Assembly (NCBI GenBank): GCA_015852425.1
Contig: JAAAIG010000114.1
Coordinates: forward strand, 3,793-61,791
Source of the DNA: Gryganskiella cystojenkinii
Lineage: Eukaryota; Mortierellomycota; Mortierellomycetes; Mortierellales; Mortierellaceae
Direction of reading: 5' to 3'
DNA: 57,999 nt
This document shows, in pieces, positions 47,612 through 57,999 of this stretch. Position 1 is the first letter of the stretch. Each line of letters starts with the position of its first letter. The translations under genes were made by a program, and so were the position numbers. The notes below the pieces were generated by a model. The model ran no database searches. It was not told where the DNA came from and worked only from the letters and a program-made list of their open reading frames with translations.

Positions 47612-50600
47612 ATGGCCTCGGTCAAAGACGAATCCTTTCCGCAGAACACAGACCCTGCAAAGCGTCTCAAGGCCGGCCAGAAGCGAAAACAGCCCGACAC
47701 TACAATACCCTCAGCAAACAACAGCAGCAACCCACTTTTAGTCTCCGCCGTCTCGTCTGTCTCCCCCACATCTCCACCAACGTTTTCCAAGTCAAAACCA
47801 GGATCAGGGGCGTTTGTTTATCAGCAACCAAAGTCTTTACAGCACCACCAGCTGCCGTCTCAGCCTATCCAGTTCGACTCTACTGCATTGAGGACCTTCT
47901 CCGTATCCGAGGTGAGTAGATTCTTTGTCTTTTGCTTGCATCCGTGTATTGATCACGAACAGCGATGGATACAAGGGAACCCATGCCTCCCTGGGGATAT
48001 AAAAAAAATAAAAATAAAAGAGGAGGAAAAGCGCACGCAAAACGAGCTCCCGCTCTTATCTCCCTCACCCACAATCTCTCGTTTGGGGCATCGACGGGCC
48101 GGTGGGAGTAAAGGATGAAGGCAAATTACCTTTTTTGCTGAAAATGGGAGGGCAAACTTTGGTCGACGGAGAGCAAGCGCACGCAGACTAACTTGCCACC
48201 AGTGTGGAGCCGAAAACCTTTTTTTATTTGGTGGCGCATACTCACCGCCTATATCCCATTCACAAAGGCTCAATTTACTCACTGTTCGGATACCTGTCTT
48301 TATACCACCGACTCAACAGCAGACCGGCAACAATAGAGATCCTACCAGTTCGTTGGACAACAGTTTCCTCGACTATCCTCTTTCCGCACACTCAAAGGCC
48401 GTCAATGTTGTTCACCACTCCAGCAAAGAAGACCTTGAGCATATCACCAACGTGTTGACAGAGGCCACCCTCAACAATATCGCATATTTTGGACCCAGTG
48501 CAGCCATGGTTACCGGAACCTTCAATGACGAAGATCTATGGGGACCACAATTAGGAGCAGCAAGTACAGAAGGCGATGTCCTCGTACCAGAGGAAATGCA
48601 GATCTTACCTGACGAATCCACTCGCCAGTACTTGGCGTCGCTATACTACAAGGTTCGTGATTTGTGAAAATGCAGTTGGATGCTGAGAAACCGGCTTTTT
48701 GCTTCGATACTAACCTGGTCGAGCCTCACTCGCTTAGAATCACTTCCTGTTCTTGCCCATGGTCCAGCGCGAGGTGCTAAGGGTCTGTGAGGAAAACATC
48801 CATATTCCCCATTGCCTGTTGCTCTGCAACGCAGTCTACTATTGCGGGTCCATGTTTTCGACCAACACCTTAACACTACGAAAGGACGTCAACGACGAGA
48901 GCACTCTTGGAGAGGACTTCTTTTCTCGAGGGCAAGGTAAGGAACAGACAGGGGCCAGGCCTTGTTAAAGATTGTTCCTCATGAAAACGATGAAAAGCAA
49001 TACTGACAATCTGAACTCTACTTGGGTTTTTGATAGTTCTCTTGGAAAAGAAATTTCTTACCACTCACATCTGCACTGTGCAGGCTCTTTTGTTCTTCGC
49101 CATCGGACATAAATCGCCAGCACAACGGTCAGCATTTATCAGTCAGGCCATCACCATGGCGCTCGATATGGGCCTACACACAAGAGTCGATGACAGTGTT
49201 GACCGGTGCATGCGGTCCTATCGTGCTCGAATCTTCTGGTGTTGTTATTTGTTCGACTCGTCGGCATCCGCAATCAATGGCAAGCCTGCGCTGATCAATG
49301 ATGAAGAAGTCAGCGTTGATATGCTCGAAGCTGGTGACCTCGGTCCGGAAAACGAGACCTTCTCGGATCGTTATTTTATTCACTGCTTGCATGGCTGGCA
49401 GATCTGTCGCAAGATACGCAAGAACTCCAAACTAATGGTCCGCCAACCCCCGCCGCCTCAAGATTTCTTACTCAAGAATCTCAGTCGTCTGGACAATGAA
49501 CTAGTGGAGTGGCAACAGCATCTGCCCAAGGTATTCGAGTATTTCCCCTCAGAAGGATCCATGGTCTCAGATATCTCGTCCCTGTGCGCTAGCACCCAAC
49601 TCTTGTGCTGTGCTCTCGTTATTCTTTTGCATCATCCTTACTTGCCAAATCCCAAGAGCCCCGAAGCTTTCCAACCTCCGGCACCGGGAAGCAAACGGCC
49701 GGATTCGCAAGGGTACTGCACTCAGGCAGCAAAGACAATTACAAAGATTGGGGGTATTCTGTTGAAGGAGGCGCCGAAAACCTACGAGCAGAGCACGCCG
49801 TCCCGATATGCCTTGAATTTTGCTATCCGCATTCATCTTCGGAATTCGAAATGCACCATCGATTCTACGCTGGCGAAGGAATCGCGCCGGGATCTACAAA
49901 AAACCATGGACTACATCGAGCGCGTGGAAAATCTGCAGTTCTTCCGTATCAATCGAGCGAAAAAATCTGATGTAGCAGATTTGCTGGCGTCTTGTCGTGC
50001 AGCGTTAGCGCAACAGAAATCTGGGCTGGACATGGCGAAAGAGGCCGCAGCATTGAAGCATCGCCAAATGCTGTTGGAAAAACAGGTCATCAAGGAGAAA
50101 CAGCGACAACAACAGGAGGCCCTTCAAGTGCAAAAGGAGCACAACTTCCAAAATATGCTCCAGCCAGTGCTTGCTTCGCAGACTTTGCCTGCAACAGTCG
50201 CAGATGACACTACACTGGACCTATCAGAAGTTTCTCTGCAAGATGCAGCTCTGTCGCCTCAGCAAATCCTCTTGTCCATGCAAGCTACTCAGCAACACTC
50301 CAATATCCAACAGCAGACATATAAGCAGCAGCAGCTTCATCTTCAAATGTATACCCACGAGCGCACTCAGCAAGAACTCGCACGACTAAATCATTTGCAA
50401 AGGCAAGGACAACTGGATGTCGATAATCAACGCCACCAGCACTTTCAGCAACTCGCCTTGGCTCAACACAAACAACAAATCTTTATGCAGCAGCAGCAGC
50501 AGCTACATCACAACAACCAACACCACCATCGTCTGGCATTCGCTCATAACCAACAACAGCATGCACCGCCGCATCCCTCCCAAGATTTTCGGAATCCACC

Positions 50601-51399
50601 TATCACCAAACAGACTGCTCCGGGACAGCAGCCCACCTCCACAGGCCCGTTAGAGGATCAGAATATCGTTCTGTCCCAAGCCTCTTTCCACTCGACAGAT
50701 TTTCAGGACCCCGCTGCCTTTTCCAGATTGAGTCCAACACAACAGCAGCAGCTTTTTATGGCGTTCAGTCAAAGTCTTGGCAGCTCGCAGGAAAATTTTT
50801 ACTACTCGAACCCGACCGTGTCACACCAGGATTCTGCGGCACAAAGCGGGACCGAGTCTGGTACGGCCGCCGAGAGAGGTCAAAACCAGTCCATGGGAAA
50901 TTACAACAGGTTGTCAATAGGCGAAATTCAGCCTGACTTTGCCAACATTTCTGTGTGTCCAAGCAGTGAGTCGTCTGTAATCTCGGCCTCCTTTTTTGGC
51001 CCATCGAATCCCGTAGCTACTCATCCCCCTGGAACCATGGAAGATGCGTTCTCCAACAATCAACATCAGGCTGTAACACACCTGACGGCATTCAACAGGA
51101 CAAATTTCTCTAATATGCCGCTTCAGCACACACAGATCTTACACCCTCAGCAGCAGCAACAGCAACAGCAATACGGGACTCGTATCCTCGATTCGCCAGA
51201 ATCGGTGACAGAAGAGGCCATCCTGCAGTCGTGGTCTATCTCAACGCCATTTGATCACATTTACATGAACCCAAACTTGGCTCCAGATGACCCCAGGAAT
51301 GACTTAGGGACATTTACATACATGCCATCCGAGTTTGAGTATGGCGATGCCCCTGCCCTGTCACCAACAGCTTCTTCAGTGAGCGAGTATGCCACATGA
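47612..51399 (+). CDS. Fungal_trans (MHR) domain transcription regulator without visible Zn2Cys6
   Basis: Four exons (47612-47911, 48320-48652, 48738-48936, 49037-51399) give 1064 codons. The middle homology region of zinc-cluster transcription factors covers about residues 165-520: NHFLFLPMVQREVLRVC, VQALLFFAIGHKSPAQR, ITMALDMGLHTRVDDSVDR and RIFWCCYLFDSSASAINGKP. A coiled, Gln-rich part follows (residues about 610-790), with further polyQ near 51150-51170 and an acidic/aromatic C terminus that may activate transcription. The N terminus has a basic nuclear-type patch (AKRLKAGQKRKQ) but no CxxCxxxxxxC cluster. Intron 1 (408 bases) was searched by eye and gave none. Either the DNA-binding exon is lost or missed, or it works through a partner. 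The stop is 36 bases from the convergent TFIIIC stop. Confidence 0.85.
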
Positions 51400-51440
51400 T
51401 GTAATAAAAAGGCCAAACAAACCAAAAGGAAGATTTTATT
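51397..51440. terminator. facing poly(A) signals of convergent genes
   Basis: AATAAA lies at 51403-51408 on the plus strand, four bases after the stop of the Fungal_trans gene. On the minus strand AATAAA at 51440-51435 overlaps the TAA stop of the TFIIIC gene. With 36 bases between stops, each transcript must end inside or past the other gene's coding end. Confidence 0.6.
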
Positions 51441-54400
51441 CATCAGCGTGAGGCGGTGTGTCCTTGCCAATTCCCCATAGATCTTTCAAGCTCTGGTTTT
51501 TTTTGCCGGGCAACTCCTTCTGTTTCTTAGCGTTGTTCGTTGCTCGCTTTGAGTCCCTTGCGAGAGACGACGATCGAGATGTCCGTAGGGAAGATGCCAT
51601 GCCGCCAAGCACACTCTCCGTTTGAGCGCCAGCGCTCGTATGATCCCCACTCAGTGCACTGTTGCTTTCTCCTCCTTCGGCAGCTATCGTTCCAGTCTGG
51701 TCGGATGCGAAGGCTCTGTTATGCGCGGGAAGTGCGTCTCCCATTTCGACATCTGTAGTTCCAACTTGGGAGCCTCCGTCTTGGATAGCTGCTGATCGCA
51801 TCATATGTAGAAGCGTTTGCCCTTTGGTTGATTTATCCGAAGGCGTTTGAGTCTTTGGTGGGCGACCTCGACGCTTTGAGTGATCCAAGGAAGGATTGTT
51901 CTGTGCTCTGGGTGTTGTGGAAGTTGCAATCAGGGCATCCTCCTGGGCCGTCTTTTTCGTTGTGTTCATTGCGCTGTGGACGTCCTTCTCTGCCGTGCTA
52001 GAAGTGACACCTGTACCTGTCAGAGAACTGCTCGACTTCGCCCTCGTGAATAATGGTGCAAGTTTGGTCGACTGGCGAGCCAGGGTCTTGTCAGGATCAT
52101 TGGAAGTCAGCCGAGATAAAGACCTAGTGGATGGTCGGGGAGGCGCTCGCTCCGAGTTGGCAGAAGTGTTTACTTGCAAGACATGTGACCCCTCATCCAC
52201 CGTACCTTCGCTGCGTTCCGCTTCGTCGCTATGGTCATCCTCATCGTCATCGACATTGTCGTCATCGTCTTCAACACCGTCTTCTTCGTACGATGAGACT
52301 CTCTTCCTGGCAGACCCGCGCTTGGATCCTGCGCTTCTCTTGGTCGTGCGGTCACCTTTCAAGGGATGTTTCCGGGGCCTGCCGAGCTTCTTAGGCTCAC
52401 CACCATTGGCTTCTCTCTTCTTTAGAATGTAAGCTTCTACTTCGTATTCCAGTTTGTTGTTGCCGCCGCCCTCTCTTCTACGGAGCATCGTGTTGTCGAT
52501 TCTGACCACGCCAGACGCTGATCCTGACGCCAGCCACGCAGCGGAATGGAAGCAGGTCGACCACTGCACCTGTTAGTGAATTGAGACAGAGAGTGAGCAC
52601 AGACAAGTCTTGAAAAAGTTTTTTGAAAAGTGAAAGCGAGGGAAGGCAATACCTTTTGAATAGCCACATTAGGAGGAAAGAATAGGATGCTCGCGAAAGC
52701 TTTGCTGAGATATTCTTGGGCTTCCTCTTCCTGGTACCGAAATGATTGCCTGTTGTTGGACTGACCCTGGTTTAACATGAGATTAGAGTCTCCTGAGGAG
52801 GCAATGCCTTTGGAGGTGGAATTGTTTGATTGGTCGACCTCCACTGTTTCAAACTGGTACAGGTGGTTTTGGACCATACCCTAGTTAGCGATAAGCGGAC
52901 GAGACGTAGTTAGTTGCTAAAAGACTGCTGGAAAACATCGTACAGAAGAATAAAATGCGGGGATGGCTCTAGTCTTACATATCCGCGCCTAGCTTTGTAA
53001 GCTGGGTTAGTTAAGAGCACTCTGCCGTCTGACACTGCTGCTGCGGTGAAAGGTTGAAAGTTGGAGTACGACATGTCCCAAATGACCCCCTTCGCATTGA
53101 ACAATCGGAAGCTGGGGCTCTCTCGGTATAGCTGGTCGAACTTGAGGCCGTACTCAAGATCGACGTAAGCTGTTCCCTCGGCCCAGGGGATGGACATTGT
53201 CGCCATAGGCACGCCTAAAAAGCTCCGGATATCCAAAGGCGCATGCATGTCTCGCACGTCCGTGTACCGAGTTCGACCATCATAGCTGCAAGAAACAACA
53301 ATCCACGGAACTATTTGTGCGTCATTGTATCGCATCCAGTCAACAGTACGAATGCTGACATCATGCACCTGAGGCGCATAGATGGGATCCAGGTATTCTA
53401 TATAAAAGTAAGAGGAAAGCAGTGAGCACAACAACATACTAGTGATAAAAATATTCGAAATATTATATCCCATTATTGTGACACTACCTGAATCTTTCTC
53501 GGCCAAGGTCTCTTGAGACTGGCTAAGTAGTTCCTTCATGTCCCACACATAAACGGTACCGTTGGTGCCAGCGGCCGCCAGCCGTTCCGCTGAGCCCCAG
53601 CTGACACTCATACAGCAAATGTCGCCTAAACGGAGAGTCGCAAATGGCTCACGATATCGGACTAGTGTTTCAAGGGAATAAAAGCATGGTATCAGAATTT
53701 CCTTGATATATATGTTAAGAAATCAAAACTGGGATACAGAAAACCTTACTGTACACGACGTCAGGTTTTTCAGACGAGGAACTTTCGGTTTTGCGTCCTT
53801 TGATCAAGCTACTCGGGTCTGGAATGCTGAATATCCGGATTGTACCATCACTAAAGGTTGCGGCGAGAATACCTAGTCTTGGCAAGTCACCAGGCTCCTG
53901 ACCCTGTGATCGAGACAAGAAGGGATCGACACTGTCAGCAGGAAATTTCGTGGAAACCAGAACTAGCAGTCTTTTAGTGTCGGGCATCATACTGACTTAC
54001 GGCTTCCATCCAGTTTCCATAAGGACACCATTTCAGATCAAATACTGCGCCATATGAGTGCAATATACAAAGGGCCAAATGCGCGTCCGGCTTGCCCTGT
54101 AGCTCTCCTTCCTGGTTTGTATTGCAGTTCAAACTCCAGATCTGAATCAAATTGGGGTGGGGATCTTGCTTTCCGAGATAGTAAAGCTGATCTCGATGCT
54201 GGCAGCTCTCGTCCGTATCAGGAAACCCTCCGATTGCAACATAATCTCTGTTGTCACTCGTTGTTGTTGCACTGCTGACGTTGCTGGGCAAAGGGCACCA
54301 ATCCAAGGACCAAACCGAAACTCCAGTGTTCAGCATATAAAAATCGTTGATTCCTGGTTCTACGGAGGGAAAAAAATGCGCAAGCACAATTTAGAACATT

Positions 54401-55340
54401 GTTCTTTTCCCTTCCTAACTCGTCAATGTTGTCAACAGTATCACAAGATATGTACTTTCAGTCGTTTCCACGTATCCTGCATCCAAAGGAGAAATGTCCA
54501 CAGTTTTTTGACGAACGTAGGCCTGTGTCGTCGTAGGTGTCGGCAGGTATTCGTCCAAATCCGACTGCGCCCTGCATTGAAAATGAAAAATATGAAATAA
54601 AAAAGAGTTAGGGCTCGAGTACGCCTCCGTTAGATAAGCTCGGAATCAATGGAATCACTCACCTACGTTACGATCTTAAAATGCTCGGTGTTGCATGTGA
54701 CATTTTCGTAAATGGGTCGGCGCAAAAGCGGCTCCTGCATGCTGATACTGACAAGGTCGTTGGATGTTGGCCCTTGATGAGCGTCCTTCCAGCTCTTGGG
54801 CACATTTGATGCGGTGTTCAGCTCTCCTTTCTTGTGGACAGTTCCTTTGCGTGGTTTGTACTGCCTTGGAGGACGCGGTTTGGGAGCGTTTTGCGGAGCC
54901 ATTTTGTCTTTTAACGTTGTGGTAATGATTTCAACGCCATCGATGGCGGGTAATCCCATGCCCGCCTGCGAGTCCTCTGCATAAGACACGCTCAGGAATC
55001 TGTCGACATCGCGACCAGAAAGCTGGTAATCCATGCCCGGGGGTCTCAAGGGTGGCTTCCTTTTCTTCTTTGGCTTCGACTTTACAGAGTCGTCTGATGG
55101 GTAGTCGGCCTCGTTGTCGACATCTTTATTGTCGAGGTCCGGGTCCGTGTCATCGTCGACGTCTTCATTGTCGTCATTGTGGTCGCTCTCGTCACGTGCG
55201 GGCTCTTGGTACTCGTCCGAGTCATTATCACTGTTTTGTTCATTCTCGACTCCGTCGCTTCGTTGGCTCTTGTCAATTTGCTTGGCGGCTTTGATCTTTG
55301 CCGAGGCTGCCTTGGCAGCATTTCGCGGAGGACGAGCCAT
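51436..55340 (-). CDS. TFIIIC WD40 subunit (GTF3C2/TFC6-like)
   Basis: Part of the RNA polymerase III factor that binds B-box promoters of tRNA genes. Eight exons (55340-54667, 54571-54456, 54359-54001, 53903-53750, 53661-53488, 53397-52979, 52880-52653, 52569-51436) give 1085 codons. After an acidic/basic N terminus the WD40 part begins near residue 265: GVSVWSLDWCPL, SYGAVFDLKWCPYGNW, LGILAATFSDGTIRIFSIP, then CMSVSWGSAERLAAAGTNG and VRTVDWM-type blades. ILAATFSDG and DLKWCPYG are strong matches to GTF3C2. The tail has two AT-hook-like motifs (GRPRK at 771-775, GRPPK at 943-947) and acidic runs, as expected for DNA contact. The start at 55340 has a good ACCATGG context; an in-frame Met 13 codons upstream is possible. 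Confidence 0.87.
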
Positions 55341-55663
55341 GGTTCGATCCTGGCTGTCGGTCTGTGGTGCATTGAGCAATCAATCTTTTGATCGGTCCGA
55401 AAGTGGCGAAGTTGTCGCGCGCGCTGTGACTGCGCCTTGCTGTAGGTCACATGCAATGGTCGATCGTGACTGTCATCAAAGTCGACAAGATGGTGGTCGA
55501 CTTTGACCCTTCTTTTTAAACCCTCTCCTCATTCTTTTTTTTTTCGTCACTCTGTTTCTTCCCATTTATCCATTCAGTGCAACTTACCTGAACCGCTGCT
55601 GTTACTCTTTCACGCCAAAAGCTCCTCTCCCACCCACTGCAACTTCTCATATCCACAACAACC
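55341..55663. promoter_or_regulatory. short divergent promoter, TFIIIC subunit / ATG8
   Basis: Only 323 bases separate the two start codons. The ATG8 side is pyrimidine-rich (55505-55625); no specific factor site was recognised. Confidence 0.6.
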
Positions 55664-56333
55664 ATGGTTCGTTCCGCTTTCCAACAAGAACACGCTTTCG
55701 GTATGTAATCAGACAGCCACGCACTACTCCCACAGGTCACTGTGCACAGCACAAATACCTCGGTTCATACTCTTCTGCGTCTCTCATGTCGTTCCATCCT
55801 GTCTTTTATTTTATTGCATTGTCCTAACAGCATTTCTCCTTTCTATGCACTTCTTTACAGAAAAGCGCAAGGCCGAAGCCGAGCGCATTCGCCAAAAGTA
55901 CCCTGACCGTATTCCTGTAAGTCAGCTCGTGGCACAGGGCAACGAAATCTGAGGCATTTTTTTTTCGTTCGCCCACCTCCATTTTATATCCAATTTTTCT
56001 TTTGTCGACAACTAACACCCTTACGTATTTTCTCCTCCATTGCAGGTCATCTGCGAAAAGGTGGACAAGTCTGATATCGCGACTATTGACAAGAAGAAAT
56101 ATCTGGTTCCTGCAGACCTGACTGTCGGTCAGTTTGTCTATGTCATTCGCAAGCGCATCAAGCTTTCGCCCGAAAAAGCCATCTTCATCTTTGTCAACGA
56201 AGTCCTCCCTCCTACAGCCGCCCTCATGTCGTCAATCTATGAAGAGCATCAGGACAAGGATGGCTTCCTCTACATCACATACTCTGGCGAGAACACGTTC
56301 GGCGCAGAACTCGAGACGACGGAAACGGATTAA
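55664..56333 (+). CDS. ATG8: autophagy ubiquitin-like modifier Atg8
   Basis: Three exons (55664-55700, 55861-55916, 56046-56333) give 126 codons. The sequence follows Atg8/GABARAP throughout: [20 protein letters not shown], then [48 protein letters not shown] and [14 protein letters not shown]. Gly117 is the expected cleavage and lipidation site. Nine residues (AELETTETD) follow it and must be removed by the Atg4 protease before conjugation to phosphatidylethanolamine on autophagosomes. Intron positions lie early, after residues 12 and 31. Identification is firm. Confidence 0.97.
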
Positions 56334-56625
56334 TTTCTTGACCCCACATCTCTCTTTTCTTTCTTTCTCCCATGTATTTCTTACGTAGTCAATGATATTT
56401 TTTGCATTCAAAGTGAGGGAAAGGCTACCAGCGCGGAATCTACAGACTGGACTTGTCTGGCAAAAAGCCATTTCGCGTGTGGGCTATCGCCTCAGCAGTC
56501 CCTGCACTGCTCTGCTCGTTACTTCCTTTTTTTTTCTTTTTCTTTTTTTTTTTTGCACTCTTTCGCACCTTTCGCACCTTTCGCATTGCCATGACTCTTA
56601 GAAATAAATTTTTCCTTTATTTTGC
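56334..56625. other. convergent spacer with poly-T tract
   Basis: 292 bases between the ATG8 stop and the next convergent stop. It holds T-rich runs at 56525-56555 and tandem tttcgcacc units (56560-56586). AATAAA on the minus strand near 56614-56619 fits the poly(A) signal of the neighbouring gene. Confidence 0.55.
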
Positions 56626-57711
56626 TCATGATAATGACGTAGAAGACTGACTGGAATCCGATGACCGTTCACCAGTCTTGACAACGGATTCAATGTATTG
56701 ATTGGCCTCCTGGATGACAGATTCCACATCAATCCTGCTCATGGCCTGATCTCGAGCTTCTTTGTATTCAAGGTCAGAGAGCAAGAGTCCATGTTCCACC
56801 TCGCGCTTTTTCCAGTACTCGACAAACTGTTTTCTCAACAATGGATCTCGAAGAGAAGCCACTCTTGCTAACTGCAAAGCCCTGTGCCGTCCGATCATTG
56901 CTTCTTGAGCTTGACAAAGATCTGTCAGGATATCGACCTCGTCTCGAGGTTTGTTGCTGCCGTTTCGGTCTGCCCTCCATAACATACCCAATATGAGGAG
57001 TGTCATGATTGCTAAGCATCCGTGGCGAAGACGGTAGGCCCCCAGGGCTCCAGCTGTTCCTTGAACGCTCAAGAATGCAGACAAGGACCCTGCCTCGGAT
57101 CCTCGACTAAAAGCAGTGTATTCCACACCGGCGGCGAGTGCCAAGGCGGCCAGACCCCAGGTCCTGTACTTGTTGAGATGCGCGGTCGCCGTCGTGGCCA
57201 TCCCGAGAAGGATTGCCGATCCGACATAGGCTGCCATGGCACCGGGAATACGGTACAGCAGGTAATCGCCAGGCTCTGAACAGTGATCACAGTTCAGGAA
57301 AGCGTCATGGCCATACACCTTATAGAGCCATCGACTTTCCATCGCTTTGAACCGTTCTCGAAGGGTGTCTGGGAACCGGGTCATGAAGGTCGAGTCAACT
57401 TCTGCGCGTTCTTTCCAGGACTGGTGGAGAATAAAGTTGGGGCAGTCCACGGGCAATGCAAGAGTTTTGAAAATATCTGGGGGAGTTTGGAGAGTCAGGG
57501 CTGCAAGATGGTACACTAATGTCATGGCAAGGAGCACCAACACGAAGGAATTCCATCGAGTGACAGCTAAGGAAGCCTTGGGAACATTCTGCTTGCCGAG
57601 GCGCTGAAGAGGCGATGGTGGAGGGGCCTTGGCAGTGAAAGAACGAAGAGCGTTGATCGCGTAAGGGAGGCCGATGACGACTAGGACCTGAATGATGGAA
57701 GAGTCAATCAT
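56626..57711 (-). CDS. conserved-looking membrane protein, family not recognised
   Basis: One uninterrupted frame of 361 codons. Hydrophobic segments are visible at about residues 5-22, 53-75, 156-176, 184-200 and 231-245. Between the second and third lies a hydrophilic part with DCPNFILHQSW, SRWLYKVYGHDAF and a Cys pair CDHC (141, 144), followed by GDYLLYRIPGA. The segment after the last helix is charged and helical (RDPLLRKQFVEYWKKREVEH) and the end is Ser-rich. The arrangement suggests an endomembrane or mitochondrial protein, but no family or function can be named. The start at 57711 gives a hydrophobic N terminus that could serve as a signal anchor. Confidence 0.75.
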   Translation of the reverse strand: MIDSSIIQVLVVIGLPYAINALRSFTAKAPPPSPLQRLGKQNVPKASLAVTRWNSFVLVLLAMTLVYHLAALTLQTPPDIFKTLALPVDCPNFILHQSWKERAEVDSTFMTRFPDTLRERFKAMESRWLYKVYGHDAFLNCDHCSEPGDYLLYRIPGAMAAYVGSAILLGMATTATAHLNKYRTWGLAALALAAGVEYTAFSRGSEAGSLSAFLSVQGTAGALGAYRLRHGCLAIMTLLILGMLWRADRNGSNKPRDEVDILTDLCQAQEAMIGRHRALQLARVASLRDPLLRKQFVEYWKKREVEHGLLLSDLEYKEARDQAMSRIDVESVIQEANQYIESVVKTGERSSDSSQSSTSLS

Positions 57712-57999
57712 TGTACAGAAAACTCAAAGGGCAAGGTTGCGACTCGAAAAGAAAAAGAAGGCTGAAGCGATAAGGAGTGCAGCACAAAGGGCTTCTTCTT
57801 TCGACGGGACAGGACAGGACAGCAAAGGGAAGCGGTGCGAAGTGGATGAATGGAAAGAGGCGTGAAGTGGATGGAATGAAGTGAGGTGAGAGAGATGATG
57901 ATGAAGACAGGGGCGAGAGAACGAGCCGTCGGTATGTGGCACAGAAAATAGGGGGACGTCCATTCTCTTTTTTGGTGGCTTTGCACGCCGAATGCCAAA
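57712..57999. promoter_or_regulatory. upstream region of the last gene
   Basis: 288 bases to the window edge, largely purine-rich on the plus strand (pyrimidine-rich leader for the minus-strand gene). The open frame through it is simple sequence. Nothing specific was seen. Confidence 0.4.

Noticed and set aside
48190..48230. Possible zinc-cluster exon (TCHQC) in intron 1 of the Fungal_trans gene
   Set aside because: Only one CxxC pair, no following basic residues or further cysteines, and no fitting splice sites.

Overview
The window is nuclear DNA from an early-diverging filamentous fungus, most likely Mortierellaceae (Mortierella/Linnemannia type). Three things point there. Genes are compact and mostly carry several short GT-AG introns. 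Divergent gene pairs share pyrimidine-rich promoters. The left end holds a decayed copy of the XPG-I/PIN-like nuclease family that I recall as abundant in Mortierellomycetes. I had no database access, so the taxonomic call is inference. Exon structures were derived by hand from splice signals, frame continuity and family conservation; most of them sum to an exact multiple of three.

Layout. 1-7.4 kb: gene-poor, degenerate DNA with a broken XPG/PIN-like gene, other coding relics, a diverged direct repeat and two odd T-run/A-run blocks. 7.4-17.3 kb: SAD1/USP39 (-), a CLASP_N-domain protein (-), an F-box/WD40 protein (+) and a PRL-type tyrosine phosphatase (-). 17.3-19.7 kb: long intergenic region ending in GATA-type iron-response motifs in front of an MFS siderophore transporter (+, to 21.7 kb). 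21.9-28.1 kb: a CRAL-TRIO protein (-), an FHA protein (+), a multi-pass membrane protein (-) and a RING E3 candidate (+). 28.3-28.9 kb: a doubtful small membrane-protein locus. 29.1-34.2 kb: a UBP12/USP4-15-type ubiquitin hydrolase (-) with a 10-N assembly gap in intron 1. 35.1-42.2 kb: PA2G4/EBP1-like (+), a DCAF-type WD40 protein (-) and an MscL-type channel with a zinc ribbon (+). 42.5-43.2 kb: the 5' part of an M1 aminopeptidase with the catalytic part missing. 43.7-57.7 kb: a SANT/Myb protein (-), a Fungal_trans regulator without a visible zinc cluster (+), a TFIIIC WD40 subunit (-), ATG8 (+) and a membrane protein (-).

Functional reading. These are mostly housekeeping genes. Five relate to ubiquitin or the USP fold (SAD1, F-box/WD40, RING, UBP12, DCAF), which looks like ordinary gene-dense sequence rather than a pathway cluster. 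The best regulatory signal is four ATCTGATAA motifs around the siderophore transporter, two upstream and two inside intron 1. The oddest genes are the truncated aminopeptidase, the MscL-zinc ribbon protein and the regulator without a zinc cluster. I found no tRNA, rRNA, CRISPR array or intact transposon.
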